NCBI RefSeq assembly: GCF_018854015.1
Contig: NZ_JAAXYO010000126.1
Coordinates: forward strand, 1 to 38,486
Direction: 5' to 3'
DNA length: 38,486 nt
DNA from: Igneacidithiobacillus copahuensis
GTDB taxonomy: Bacteria > Pseudomonadota > Gammaproteobacteria > Acidithiobacillales > Acidithiobacillaceae
A model generated the notes under the pieces. The model was given only the letters and a program-made list of their open reading frames with translations, was not told where the DNA came from and did not search any database. Shown here piece after piece: positions 16,201 through 24,679 of this stretch (positions are counted from its first letter, which is position 1; the number at the start of each line of letters is the position of its first letter). A program made the translations under genes and the position numbers.

Positions 16201-17304
16201 TTAGTCGTGGAGTCGGGGGTGCGAGTGAATGGACATGAGAATACCCAAACCAACGAGAAAGGTCAGCATCGCCGTGCCACCGTAACTGATGAGTGGCAAG
16301 GGTACACCCACCACGGGGAGAATCCCGCTGGTCATTCCCATATTGATGAAAACATAGAGGAAAAAAGTAAGACTGAGGGTGCCGGCGAGCAATTTCCCAA
16401 AGCGGGAGCGGCTCTCGAACGCAATGACCAGGCCGCGCAGAACGATGAGGAGGTACACTGCCATCAGCAGCAGTACTCCGACCAGGCCAAACTCCTCGGC
16501 GAAGCCGGCAAAGACGAAATCGGTCTGCGCCTCGGGCAGGAAATCCAGGTTGACCTGGGTGCCATGAAACCAGCCCTTGCCAAAGATGCCGCCCGAACCG
16601 ATGGCGATCATACTCTGGATGATATGATAGCCGGCACCGAGCGGATCGCGTTGCGGGTCGAGAAAGGTGAGGATGCGTTCCTTTTGGTAGCCATGTAAAA
16701 AGTGCCAAAGCACCGGACCGCTGATGGCGGCAAGCAGAATCAGGGCAATGAACCAGCGTCGTCGCACGCCCGCCAGCCACATGGCAAAGAGCCCCGCTGC
16801 CGCGATTTGCACGGCAGTACCGAGGTCAGGTTCCTTGGCGATGAGGAGAAAGGGCACCCCAATCAACACAAAGCCAATGACCGTGGGTCGCCACAGGCGC
16901 ACATCGTCCACTTGCGAATAGTAATACGCGAGCATCAGCGGTAGGGCGAGTTTGACCAGCTCGGAAGGCTGAAAACTCAGGGGTCCAACGCCCAGCCAGC
17001 GTTTGGCCCCCATGCTGGTTTCGCCAATGACCAAGGTCAGCAGCAGAAGCACGATACCCACGGCATACAGGGGCGGGGCCCAGGCCCGCAGGCGCTCGGG
17101 CGGCGTATTGGCGATAGCGATCATGACGCCAATGCCGATGGTGAAACGCAGGAGTTGTGCCCATACTACGTGAAGATTCTGTTGGCTGGCACTGTAGAGC
17201 ACTGCCAAGCTGATTCCCATAAGTAGCAAGATGCCGGTCATCAACGCGGGATCGATATGGCTGAGAATGCGGGCGAGACGTTGTGGCCAGTTGCTGGGGT
17301 TCAT
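16201..17304 (-). CDS. rodA: Rod shape-determining SEDS protein RodA (peptidoglycan glycosyltransferase)
   Basis: This 367-residue integral membrane protein is the SEDS-family glycan polymerase of the elongasome, which works with PBP2. About ten hydrophobic segments are visible. Family blocks include GAKRWLGVGPLSFQPSELVKL, EPDLGTAVQ and the C-terminal GVPLPLISYGGTAML. It starts at 17304 after GGAG, four bases after the mreD stop. The usual mrdA (PBP2) gene between mreD and rodA is absent here. Confidence 0.95.
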   Translation of the reverse strand: MNPSNWPQRLARILSHIDPALMTGILLLMGISLAVLYSASQQNLHVVWAQLLRFTIGIGVMIAIANTPPERLRAWAPPLYAVGIVLLLLTLVIGETSMGAKRWLGVGPLSFQPSELVKLALPLMLAYYYSQVDDVRLWRPTVIGFVLIGVPFLLIAKEPDLGTAVQIAAAGLFAMWLAGVRRRWFIALILLAAISGPVLWHFLHGYQKERILTFLDPQRDPLGAGYHIIQSMIAIGSGGIFGKGWFHGTQVNLDFLPEAQTDFVFAGFAEEFGLVGVLLLMAVYLLIVLRGLVIAFESRSRFGKLLAGTLSLTFFLYVFINMGMTSGILPVVGVPLPLISYGGTAMLTFLVGLGILMSIHSHPRLHD

Positions 17305-17308
17305 CTGC

Positions 17309-17785
17309 TCATCTCCTCAGTTGCGGCCAGTGGCGCTGCATTAGATCGAGAAGATACGTCAACAGCGGCCAAAGAGCGGCGCCCAGCGCTGGTCCAATGA
17401 GGAGAGCGTTGTGCCAGGCAATCGGCCGCAGCAAAAGCGGCCAGAGCCAGGCAGCGAGCTGCTGGGCGAGAAGCAAAAAGAAGATAAAGAAGAGCTGTTC
17501 CCATGGTGGGAGCCGTCGTACCCGGTTCATCCAGGTATAGAGCAAGACCAGCATGAGTACGAGGGAGATTGCCTGAGCGCCGAGAAGATCGCCGAGGAGC
17601 AGATCCTGAAGCAAACCGATTAGCCAGATAAGGACATAGCTCAGTGCCTGTTCGCTGCTCAGAGCCCAGTACAGAATGAGCAGCGCGACAAAGTCGGGGT
17701 GCAACTGCGCGTAGAGGGGGCCAAACGGCAGCGATTCCAAGAGAAAGGCCAGGAGAAAGCCGACGAACAGAGCCCCCGCCTTCAT
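17309..17785 (-). CDS. mreD: Rod shape-determining protein MreD
   Basis: This 158-residue inner-membrane protein has about five hydrophobic helices and links MreC to the elongasome. The pattern LPFGPLYAQLHPDFVALLILYW followed by GLLQDLLLGDLLGAQAISL is typical of MreD. The start at 17785 makes an ATGA overlap with the mreC stop. The longer open frame (to 17815) is not needed. Length is normal. Confidence 0.9.
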   Translation of the reverse strand: MKAGALFVGFLLAFLLESLPFGPLYAQLHPDFVALLILYWALSSEQALSYVLIWLIGLLQDLLLGDLLGAQAISLVLMLVLLYTWMNRVRRLPPWEQLFFIFFLLLAQQLAAWLWPLLLRPIAWHNALLIGPALGAALWPLLTYLLDLMQRHWPQLRR

Positions 17786-18615
17786 CGATCCGACGAATGG
17801 CGGGTCTGCGGCCAAAGCAGTAGGATGGTGTTCAGTGCCGCCAGATTAGCGCTCGGGCGCACAGTAATCTGGGCAAAAGGACCGCCGTTCTTGCGTTCAA
17901 CGCCTTCCACCACGCCCAATGGCAGACCTGGCGGGAAGCGGCCACCCAGTCCGGAAGTGACCAGCTCCGTCCCCGGTACAAGTTTTGTGTCACGTGACTG
18001 AAAGGGAACGGACAATGCCCGCAGGTTCCCCTGCCCATCCACCAGTATTGGTTCATCACCTCCCAGAGGTTGCGCAGGAATGGAACTGGATAGGTCCGAC
18101 AGGAGACTGATTCTGGCGTTGTCGCGGCTGACGGTGACCACCTGCCCAATTACGCCGCCGGGTGCGAGGGCCGGCTGACCGACATAGACACCTTCCGCCG
18201 AGCCCGCATTGATGGTGATTTGTTGACTTCCGGCGAGCAGACTCTGCGCCTCGATCTGCGCCACCGTCACCCGGCCTGGGGCAGTGGGAAAACTATCCAG
18301 CAAAGCAAGAAGCTGGCGATTCTCCGCACGTAATACGGGGAGCGCAAGGTTCTGCATTTCCAAGGCATGCAGGCGTTGCCGAAGGTCCGTGTTTTCGCTC
18401 TGCAGCGCCGCCTGTCCCTGTAGGTACTGGTTACCAGCCAACCACACATCACGCACCTGACCATTGAGCCAGAGGATCGGGCGCGCCAGACTCAGACCGA
18501 ATTGTTGCAGGTTGGGGTGTCCAACACTGTAAAAGCTCAGTGCCGCGCTGACTGCGCCCAGCAGAACAAGGCGCAATAGCGATGGAAGCGGACGACTCAG
18601 CGACATGCCAGGCAT
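17782..18615 (-). CDS. mreC: Rod shape-determining protein MreC
   Basis: This 277-residue periplasmic protein is anchored by one N-terminal helix (about 12-32). A coiled-coil-like segment (about 60-100) leads to the paired beta-barrel MreC domain (GVIGQVVTVSRDNARISLLSD, then LVTSGLGGRFPPGLPLGVV). MreC connects MreB filaments to the cell-wall synthases. The start may be 18615 or 18606; ribosome-site evidence is weak for both. It sits 13 bases after mreB. Confidence 0.92.
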   Translation of the reverse strand: MPGMSLSRPLPSLLRLVLLGAVSAALSFYSVGHPNLQQFGLSLARPILWLNGQVRDVWLAGNQYLQGQAALQSENTDLRQRLHALEMQNLALPVLRAENRQLLALLDSFPTAPGRVTVAQIEAQSLLAGSQQITINAGSAEGVYVGQPALAPGGVIGQVVTVSRDNARISLLSDLSSSIPAQPLGGDEPILVDGQGNLRALSVPFQSRDTKLVPGTELVTSGLGGRFPPGLPLGVVEGVERKNGGPFAQITVRPSANLAALNTILLLWPQTRHSSDR

Positions 18616-18628
18616 TGGCGTCTACGCT

Positions 18629-19672
<1,044 letters not shown>

Positions 19673-19758
19673 TTAGTCGTGATCCTGCATGGGGGGTCCA
19701 GAAGCCAATGCTGTTAGCGGGCCGTGCGCCTGCGCAGCGGTCCAATAAATGTTCGGCC

Positions 19759-19787
19759 AGTCTAGCAGAAGCCATGGCAAAGCCCAA
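19759..19787 (-). promoter_or_regulatory. Candidate extended -10 promoter for the mreB operon
   Basis: On the minus strand, TTGGGC (19782-19787) and TAGACT (19759-19764) are 17 bases apart, and the -10 box is preceded by TGC (extended -10). It lies about 87 bases upstream of the mreB ATG, leaving a long GC-rich leader. Confidence 0.4.
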
Positions 19788-19825
19788 GAACCGGTAAGCG
19801 ACTGAAACTGTAGTGATTTGGCTAC

Positions 19826-19850
19826 AAAAAAGCCGGCGCAAATGGCCGGC
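19826..19850 (-). terminator. Intrinsic terminator of the sox operon
   Basis: On the minus strand, GCCGGC (19845-19850) and GCCGGC (19832-19837) pair around a 7-base loop and are followed by six T residues (19826-19831). It lies 28 bases after the soxB stop. This separates sox transcription from the mreB promoter. Confidence 0.8.
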
Positions 19851-19878
19851 CGAGTCCGCTCGTTACCAGATTGTCCTG

Positions 19879-21606
19879 TTACAATTTATAGGTTTTGGGG
19901 AAGGCGATACCGTGATTGCTGCGCATATCGGCATTCAACACTGGCAGCTCCACCTTCTTCACTTCCACATGTTTCTGGCTCTGCAGCCAGCTGCCAAAGA
20001 CCTCCCAGACCGGCTTGCCTTCCACCGGCTGCATGGCGGCCCAGCCGGCGACCTTGTACTTTTTGCTGGCACTGGCCAATTTGCCCCCAATACGCAGATT
20101 GCTGATGCGATGATAGATCTTCTCGTCTGGGTTAAAGTCGTACTGAATGTTGCCGACGCGGATCATGTCACCGCCCTGCTGGTAGTACGGGTTCGGATTG
20201 AAGATGTTGTCGGCCACCTGCTCCATGATGTTTTTGATCTGCTCGCCGGTGTAGTTGTTGACCGTGACCTGGGGGTAGGTGATGGCCGTCTGCCCCATGA
20301 CATCTTCCATGGTGATGGTTTCCCCAGGCAGCTTGCAATAGCCCCAGCGGAAACCAGGGGAGAACGACGCCTCGCAATTCATTTCAGCGCGCAAGGCGTC
20401 GCAGAGGAGCTGATCGAAAGTGCCATTGAAGTTGTCACGCCGATAGAGCAGGCTGCCCGTGGTCGCCAAGGGCTGCTGCAATTTTTCCAGATACGGCTTG
20501 CGCACCCCGTCGATGTACTCGCTCATTGCGGCATCGGCGGGGATCAGGTTGGAGAACACTGGCAGATAATGGAAGCGCCAGCCATTGAGCTTGCCTTTGC
20601 CGACATCGAGATCGAAGCGCGCGAGGATCTTGCCATTGGTACTGGTATTGATGACCAAGGTCTGGTTCACCTGGAAAGGCTTGGGACCCATGATGTCGTG
20701 GGTATGCCCCCCGAGGATGATGTCGATCCCCCTGACCAAAGAGGCCATTTTTTTGTCCACGTCAGCACCATTATGCGACAGGACAACCACCAGATCAGCC
20801 TTTTTGTCATTGCGACACTCGTCTACCATCTTTTGCATGTGCTCGGTATGAATGCCAAAGCCCCAGTCAGGAATCATGTAGCCAGGGTTCGCAATGGGAG
20901 TGAACGGGAATGCCTGGCCGATCACGGCAATGCGACGACCGCTGATTTCGTGAATCTGATAGGGCTGAAAGACGGGCTCCTGCCAGGTGTTGCTGAATAC
21001 GTTCTGCGCCAGGAACTTGGCCTTCAGCTTATTTTTTACCAGATATTCGACCTGCTTCTGACCATAGGTGAATTCCCAGTGACCGACGAAGTCATCGACG
21101 CCGAGCAGATTCTGTGCGCCAACCATATCCTCACCCTTGGTCCAGAGTGCGGTCGCGGAACCCTGCCAAGTATCTCCACCATCGAGCAGCAGGGCGCGAT
21201 TGCCGAGCTGTTCGCGATAGCGTTTTACCAGCGTCGCAATATGCGCATAGCCACCAATTTTGCCGTAGTGCTTGGCGAGGGTATCGTAATCCAGGCAGGA
21301 GTAGGTGTATTCGTCGCGTCCGCTGTGGGCCAGGCCATAATAATCGAGCATCCACTTGCCGCAGAGGTGTGGAGTCTGATTCAGAACCGGGCCGACACCG
21401 ATATTCGTATCGGGTTCACGCCACCAGACCGGCAGAAGCTGGGCATGGGAGTCGGTCATATGCAGCAGTGTCACATTACCGTAAGCGGGAATATCGTAGG
21501 GGTCCTTGTCGCTCCCCCAGGCGGCCTGGATGGCTCCGGGCGCAAAAAAGCCGCTAGCCCCGGCCACACCCAAAAGTTGCAAGAAATCTCTTCTACCCAA
21601 TTGCAT
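19879..21606 (-). CDS. soxB: SoxB, sulfur-oxidation thiosulfohydrolase
   Basis: This 575-residue periplasmic di-manganese enzyme hydrolyses the sulfonate from SoxYZ-S-thiosulfonate, releasing sulfate. The N-terminal RRDFLQLLG and a hydrophobic run are a Tat-export signal. Metal-site blocks seen are LLHMTDSHAQLLPVWWREP, LLDGGDTWQGSATALW, VLSHNGADVDK and ILGGHTHDIMG; the C-terminal 5'-nucleotidase-like domain follows. It is the last gene of soxXYZA-DUF302-soxB, 26 bases after the DUF302 gene. A terminator follows at 19826-19850. Confidence 0.97.
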   Translation of the reverse strand: MQLGRRDFLQLLGVAGASGFFAPGAIQAAWGSDKDPYDIPAYGNVTLLHMTDSHAQLLPVWWREPDTNIGVGPVLNQTPHLCGKWMLDYYGLAHSGRDEYTYSCLDYDTLAKHYGKIGGYAHIATLVKRYREQLGNRALLLDGGDTWQGSATALWTKGEDMVGAQNLLGVDDFVGHWEFTYGQKQVEYLVKNKLKAKFLAQNVFSNTWQEPVFQPYQIHEISGRRIAVIGQAFPFTPIANPGYMIPDWGFGIHTEHMQKMVDECRNDKKADLVVVLSHNGADVDKKMASLVRGIDIILGGHTHDIMGPKPFQVNQTLVINTSTNGKILARFDLDVGKGKLNGWRFHYLPVFSNLIPADAAMSEYIDGVRKPYLEKLQQPLATTGSLLYRRDNFNGTFDQLLCDALRAEMNCEASFSPGFRWGYCKLPGETITMEDVMGQTAITYPQVTVNNYTGEQIKNIMEQVADNIFNPNPYYQQGGDMIRVGNIQYDFNPDEKIYHRISNLRIGGKLASASKKYKVAGWAAMQPVEGKPVWEVFGSWLQSQKHVEVKKVELPVLNADMRSNHGIAFPKTYKL

Positions 21607-21632
21607 GACAGTAATACCTCCCCAATTCTTGT

Positions 21633-22163
21633 TTATAGGCCGCCAGATTTGGCCTGCTTCATTACGGTGATGATCTGTTTATCGAGCTCTTTGGCCACTT
21701 TTTCCGCTTCGGCATTCTTTGGAAAATAGCGCAGTGCATAGGTGGGCAAATAGGTCATGAGTTTCAATTGACCATGACTTTCATACATAACGATCTTGCA
21801 CGGGGCGAAAGCGCCAAACTCCGGAGTGCTCTGTAAAATCTTCGCGCCCAGTACGAGATTGCACACCTCATAAATCACGTAGGGTGTATTGCTTTTGATG
21901 CCGCGCTCCTGTAAACCCTGCTGCACATCCAACGTGCCGACGACATTCATGTTTTCCGCCTCGGCACCGCTGCTGATACCGAGCTTGATCTGAGCGGGCG
22001 TCACCCCTCGGTCGACAGCTACGACATACAACGGCGAATCCGTGTTGATTTTGGGCATGCCGGAAACCGGCGCCGTAACGAGTGCAGCGTGGGCGATACA
22101 GGCGAAGCCAGCGCTGGCCAAGGCAACGCTGAGTTTTGCCGCAAGGGGTGCGATACGAAACAT
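21633..22163 (-). CDS. DUF302 protein of the sox operon
   Basis: This 176-residue exported protein has a signal peptide (about residues 1-27, ending AHA) and a C-terminal DUF302 domain with the typical YVIYEVCNLVLGAKILQ and CKIVMYESHGQLKLMTYLPT segments. Two cysteines (one in EVCN, one in PCKIV) sit in that domain and could bind sulfur, metal or heme, but none of this is shown. The start at 22163 follows GAGGAG; the longer frame (to 22235) is not supported. It is embedded between soxA and soxB, so a role in thiosulfate oxidation or SoxAX/SoxB maturation is inferred. A comparable hypothetical gene occurs at this site in known Acidithiobacillus sox clusters. Confidence 0.75.
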   Translation of the reverse strand: MFRIAPLAAKLSVALASAGFACIAHAALVTAPVSGMPKINTDSPLYVVAVDRGVTPAQIKLGISSGAEAENMNVVGTLDVQQGLQERGIKSNTPYVIYEVCNLVLGAKILQSTPEFGAFAPCKIVMYESHGQLKLMTYLPTYALRYFPKNAEAEKVAKELDKQIITVMKQAKSGGL

Positions 22164-22212
22164 GGACAACTCCTCTGGTACGACAGATGTGATCAGCTGA
22201 AAGCTCGTCGCC

Positions 22213-23076
22213 TTACGGCCGGTAGCCGGGAACATTCATCTTGATGCCATTGCTGAGATAACTCATGAAATATTCCAGATTGCGATAGTCGACGCTCTCC
22301 AATTTTTCGGGTTGCGCACCTACCTTCTTATCGCAGCCTTCCATACGTTTTTGCAGGGTATTTACCGCCGACCAAGCCGCCCGATAGGTGGGGAAATGGG
22401 CACTCTGACCAACGACCGGAGAGATGATCTGGTCGCGCAGATATTTCCCGGCATAAGCGACATGGCAAGAAGCACAGGAGAAGTTGAGTTGCCCGCGCTT
22501 CATGAAGAAATAGGCCTTGCCCTCTTCAAATGCTTTCACCGCGCCCGGCCCTTTGACCTGTACATCGACCGGCATACCGTTGGATAGCGACCCAAGATAG
22601 GTCTGCAGCGCGATCATGTCCTGACTGCCGTATGACAGCGGCGCCTCGCCGTTGGCTTTGCGGCAGGCATTGATGCTCATACCAATGGTAACGACTTGTT
22701 TGGTCTTGCTATCAAACATTGGATAGTGCGCGGCAACGCCTTTGCCGCCGTCGGGATAGCAACTGGCGTAGGTTTTTCCGTTTTTGAACTTGCTGTCCCA
22801 GAGTTTCTGCCCTTCGGAGAGAGTCAAATCTCCTGGATTAAACTGCATGGCCTCCTGATATTGCGCGTAGAGTTGGGGACTAAAGGCATAGGCACCCAGT
22901 GCGTATTTTTCCAACGGCATATTGGGGAATTGCTGTTTGAAATATTCATGAAATTGCTGCAGGGTCTGTTCCGGTCCGACCTTGGTATTCCCCAGGTCCC
23001 ACCAATTCACCGCATTGGCTGCGATGCTGTTACCGGCAAGCGCCACGACAACAATGGGTACGAGCCATTTTTTCAT
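22213..23076 (-). CDS. soxA: SoxA, c-type cytochrome subunit of L-cysteine S-thiosulfotransferase
   Basis: This 287-residue periplasmic subunit pairs with SoxX to attach thiosulfate to the SoxY cysteine. A signal peptide covers about residues 1-22 (ending ANA). The C-terminal heme motif CASCH is at 201-205, and the active-site cysteine that ligates heme as a persulfide is probably C248 (RMEGCDKK). C106 and C138 replace the N-terminal heme site of diheme SoxA, presumably as a disulfide, so this is the single-heme type. It follows soxZ with a 65-base gap. Confidence 0.95.
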   Translation of the reverse strand: MKKWLVPIVVVALAGNSIAANAVNWWDLGNTKVGPEQTLQQFHEYFKQQFPNMPLEKYALGAYAFSPQLYAQYQEAMQFNPGDLTLSEGQKLWDSKFKNGKTYASCYPDGGKGVAAHYPMFDSKTKQVVTIGMSINACRKANGEAPLSYGSQDMIALQTYLGSLSNGMPVDVQVKGPGAVKAFEEGKAYFFMKRGQLNFSCASCHVAYAGKYLRDQIISPVVGQSAHFPTYRAAWSAVNTLQKRMEGCDKKVGAQPEKLESVDYRNLEYFMSYLSNGIKMNVPGYRP

Positions 23077-23141
23077 TGCGATTTCCCTCCCTTTTTATGG
23101 AAATCGGCGCAGTGCGTTATGCACTGCGCTGTAGAGTACTG

Positions 23142-23477
23142 CTAACTCACGGTAATTTTGGAGTCTGCGCTCCAGCTACCATTGGTATTGTCTTTCCATA
23201 CCATTTTTAAGGTACCACTTTCTTCCGCACGCATTTTGAACGCCAGATAGGGGTTGGAGCTGACCGCAGTACTCCAGTCGATGTCCAACAGCGGCTTGTC
23301 GTTGAAAGTGATCGTTACCGTCTGAATAAAATGTGCTGGGATCAATTTTCCCGTTTTTTTGTCTTTCTGGAGACCGGTAGTCATCGGGTTCATGATCAGG
23401 GAGCGAATCTCCACGATCTCTCCCTTTTTCGCGCTACCGGGCATGCGGATCATCGGGTTGCCAAGTGCTTCTGCCAT
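23142..23477 (-). CDS. soxZ: SoxZ, sulfur carrier complex subunit
   Basis: This 111-residue immunoglobulin-like protein has no signal peptide of its own and is carried across the membrane with the Tat-exported SoxY. The pattern KGEIVEIRSLIMNPMTTGLQKD, then IPAHFIQTVTITFNDKPLL, and FKMRAEESGTLKMVWKDNTNGSW is that of SoxZ. It starts 32 bases after soxY. Confidence 0.96.
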   Translation of the reverse strand: MAEALGNPMIRMPGSAKKGEIVEIRSLIMNPMTTGLQKDKKTGKLIPAHFIQTVTITFNDKPLLDIDWSTAVSSNPYLAFKMRAEESGTLKMVWKDNTNGSWSADSKITVS

Positions 23478-23509
23478 GGTATGTAGCTCCTTACGAAAAT
23501 CGAAAAAAA

Positions 23510-24019
23510 TCAGCCGCCGCAGCCGCCAATGGTGACTTTGACTTCACGGGGTGCCGAGGCCATCAGTTCCCCTTTGTTGGTTTTGGCGACGACCCGAACA
23601 TTGTCGGTTTTCGCCATCTTGATGCGTTCCTGAATGTAGGCCTTGCCACAGGCTGGAGTGAAAGTGAACTGGCTGGCCAGAGGGGTAGGGTTATGATCGA
23701 CGAAGAGCCAGACGGTGCTGATGTAGTCATCCGCCGTCATGGGAGAGTCGACTTCGATTGTGACCGGCACAGCGCCACCGTTTTCGGCGATCGTTGGGGC
23801 CTTGAGTGAAACTTTGGACGAAACGGGTACGTCGGTCTTGCCGATCGAGTCGCCCATGGCCTCGTCGAGCACCTTGGCGTCGAAGGCCTTGGCTGGCCAG
23901 CCTGCGACGTTGCCGGCGAAGGCGTTGCCTGCCCGCAAAAGGCCGGTACCGGCGACGGCAGCTACGGCAGCGGCGGTGACGCCGGTGCCGAGGAATTGTC
24001 TACGTTGCATTTGCTTCAT
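23510..24019 (-). CDS. soxY: SoxY, sulfur-binding carrier subunit
   Basis: This 169-residue periplasmic carrier has a Tat signal (RRQFL, then an alanine-rich run ending NAFA). The C-terminus is the swinging arm GGCGG, with the sulfur-binding cysteine at 167. The start at 24019 was chosen because GAGGAG lies 7 bases upstream; the frame remains open to 24034. It follows soxX with a 23-base gap. Confidence 0.97.
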   Translation of the reverse strand: MKQMQRRQFLGTGVTAAAVAAVAGTGLLRAGNAFAGNVAGWPAKAFDAKVLDEAMGDSIGKTDVPVSSKVSLKAPTIAENGGAVPVTIEVDSPMTADDYISTVWLFVDHNPTPLASQFTFTPACGKAYIQERIKMAKTDNVRVVAKTNKGELMASAPREVKVTIGGCGG

Positions 24020-24042
24020 GTATATACTCCTCAACGGATGAT

Positions 24043-24426
24043 TTATTTCAACGACCAGAGATAATCAGCAACTTGTTCCAGTTCTTGATGAGTCAGAACC
24101 TTGTTTTTTCCAAACTCCGGCATGTTTGCGTAGGGAAAAAGTTTTTCCGGATCAGACAGAAAGGCGACCAATTTTTCCTTGGTCTGAAACATTTGTTGAA
24201 AGGTTACGCCTTTCATCGGTAGGGCCGGGCCTACATCACCTGCTTGCGTGCCGCCGGGAAGGGCGTGGCAGGCCAGGCAGTTTCCCTTGGCACGGTCAAA
24301 GGCCAAGGCGCGACCAGCTTCAATGTTATTGACCGCTGGGGCAGCGCTGGCAGCCGCAGCGACCAACAATAGGGCGCCAGCCAATCCAGTAAGAATCCCC
24401 GCGCGTGTGCGTCTATGAGCGTTCAT
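24043..24426 (-). CDS. soxX: SoxX, c-type cytochrome subunit
   Basis: This 127-residue cytochrome c forms the SoxAX complex with SoxA. A signal peptide covers about residues 1-29. The heme motif CLACH is at 50-54, and the likely axial methionine is M102 (NMPEFG). It heads the sox operon. A CAGGAG site precedes the ATG at 24426, and a sigma54 promoter lies at 24476-24491. Confidence 0.95.
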   Translation of the reverse strand: MNAHRRTRAGILTGLAGALLLVAAAASAAPAVNNIEAGRALAFDRAKGNCLACHALPGGTQAGDVGPALPMKGVTFQQMFQTKEKLVAFLSDPEKLFPYANMPEFGKNKVLTHQELEQVADYLWSLK

Positions 24427-24475
24427 GATGACTCCTGTGGTGCTGCCCGGTTTCTTCCCCGGTGCGCCATTACTC

Positions 24476-24491
24476 AGCAGATTTCGTGCCA
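24476..24491 (-). promoter_or_regulatory. Sigma54 (-24/-12) promoter of the sox operon
   Basis: The minus strand reads TGGCACGAAATCTGCT, with the invariant GG (24489-24490) and GC (24477-24478) separated by exactly 10 bases. It matches 10 of 11 consensus positions of TGGCACG-N4-TTGC(A/T). The predicted transcription start is near 24465, 39 bases before the soxX ATG. The NtrC-type activator TspR is encoded immediately upstream. I could not identify the activator-binding site by eye. Confidence 0.85.
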
Positions 24492-24625
24492 GCTGTATTG
24501 GGGGGCGTTAGCTCCGGATGGATGGGGCGCGAGAAATCCTGTTACGCATTGGAAAATCAGTTTGTTATCCCGCAACTTCTTGTCCGAGCCACGGTCTGAT
24601 AGCGGGGTAGTTCGCAGGAACAAAC

Positions 24626-24654
24626 AAAAAGCCCCGGACCAGCGCCGGGGCTTT
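24626..24654 (-). terminator. Intrinsic terminator of the tspR operon
   Basis: The stem GCCCCGG/CCGGGGC (24631-24637 and 24645-24651) encloses a 7-base loop and is followed on the minus strand by a T-run (24626-24630) and further T-rich sequence. Flanking AAA/TTT extends the stem. Directly upstream, between it and the tspR stop, is a second hairpin (CTGTGCC/GGCACAG, 24656-24673). Confidence 0.8.
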
Positions 24655-24655
24655 A

Positions 24656-24673
24656 CTGTGCCGAAAGGCACAG
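24656..24673 (-). repeat. Short inverted repeat between tspR and its terminator
   Basis: CTGTGCC and GGCACAG form a 7-base-pair stem with a 4-base loop (TTTC on the minus-strand transcript, GAAA on the other strand), starting 7 bases after the tspR stop. It could protect the 3' end of the mRNA or be a protein-binding site. Confidence 0.45.
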
Positions 24674-24679
24674 AAACGG

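Noticed and set aside
15014..16780. 588-residue frame covering dacC and part of rodA
   Set aside because: The N-terminal part runs through the rodA coding region out of frame; dacC itself begins at 16177 with a signal peptide.
19813..21729. 638-residue plus-strand reading frame opposite soxB
   Set aside because: It overlaps soxB and its terminator completely, has no recognisable family and no ribosome site of note; it arises from GC-rich codon use on the real strand.
24544..24550. ACGCATT shared between the soxX upstream region (24544-24550) and the region upstream of the PhnD-like gene (29128-29134) as a TspR site
   Set aside because: A 7-base match at different distances from the two -24 boxes, and not palindromic, is likely to arise by chance.
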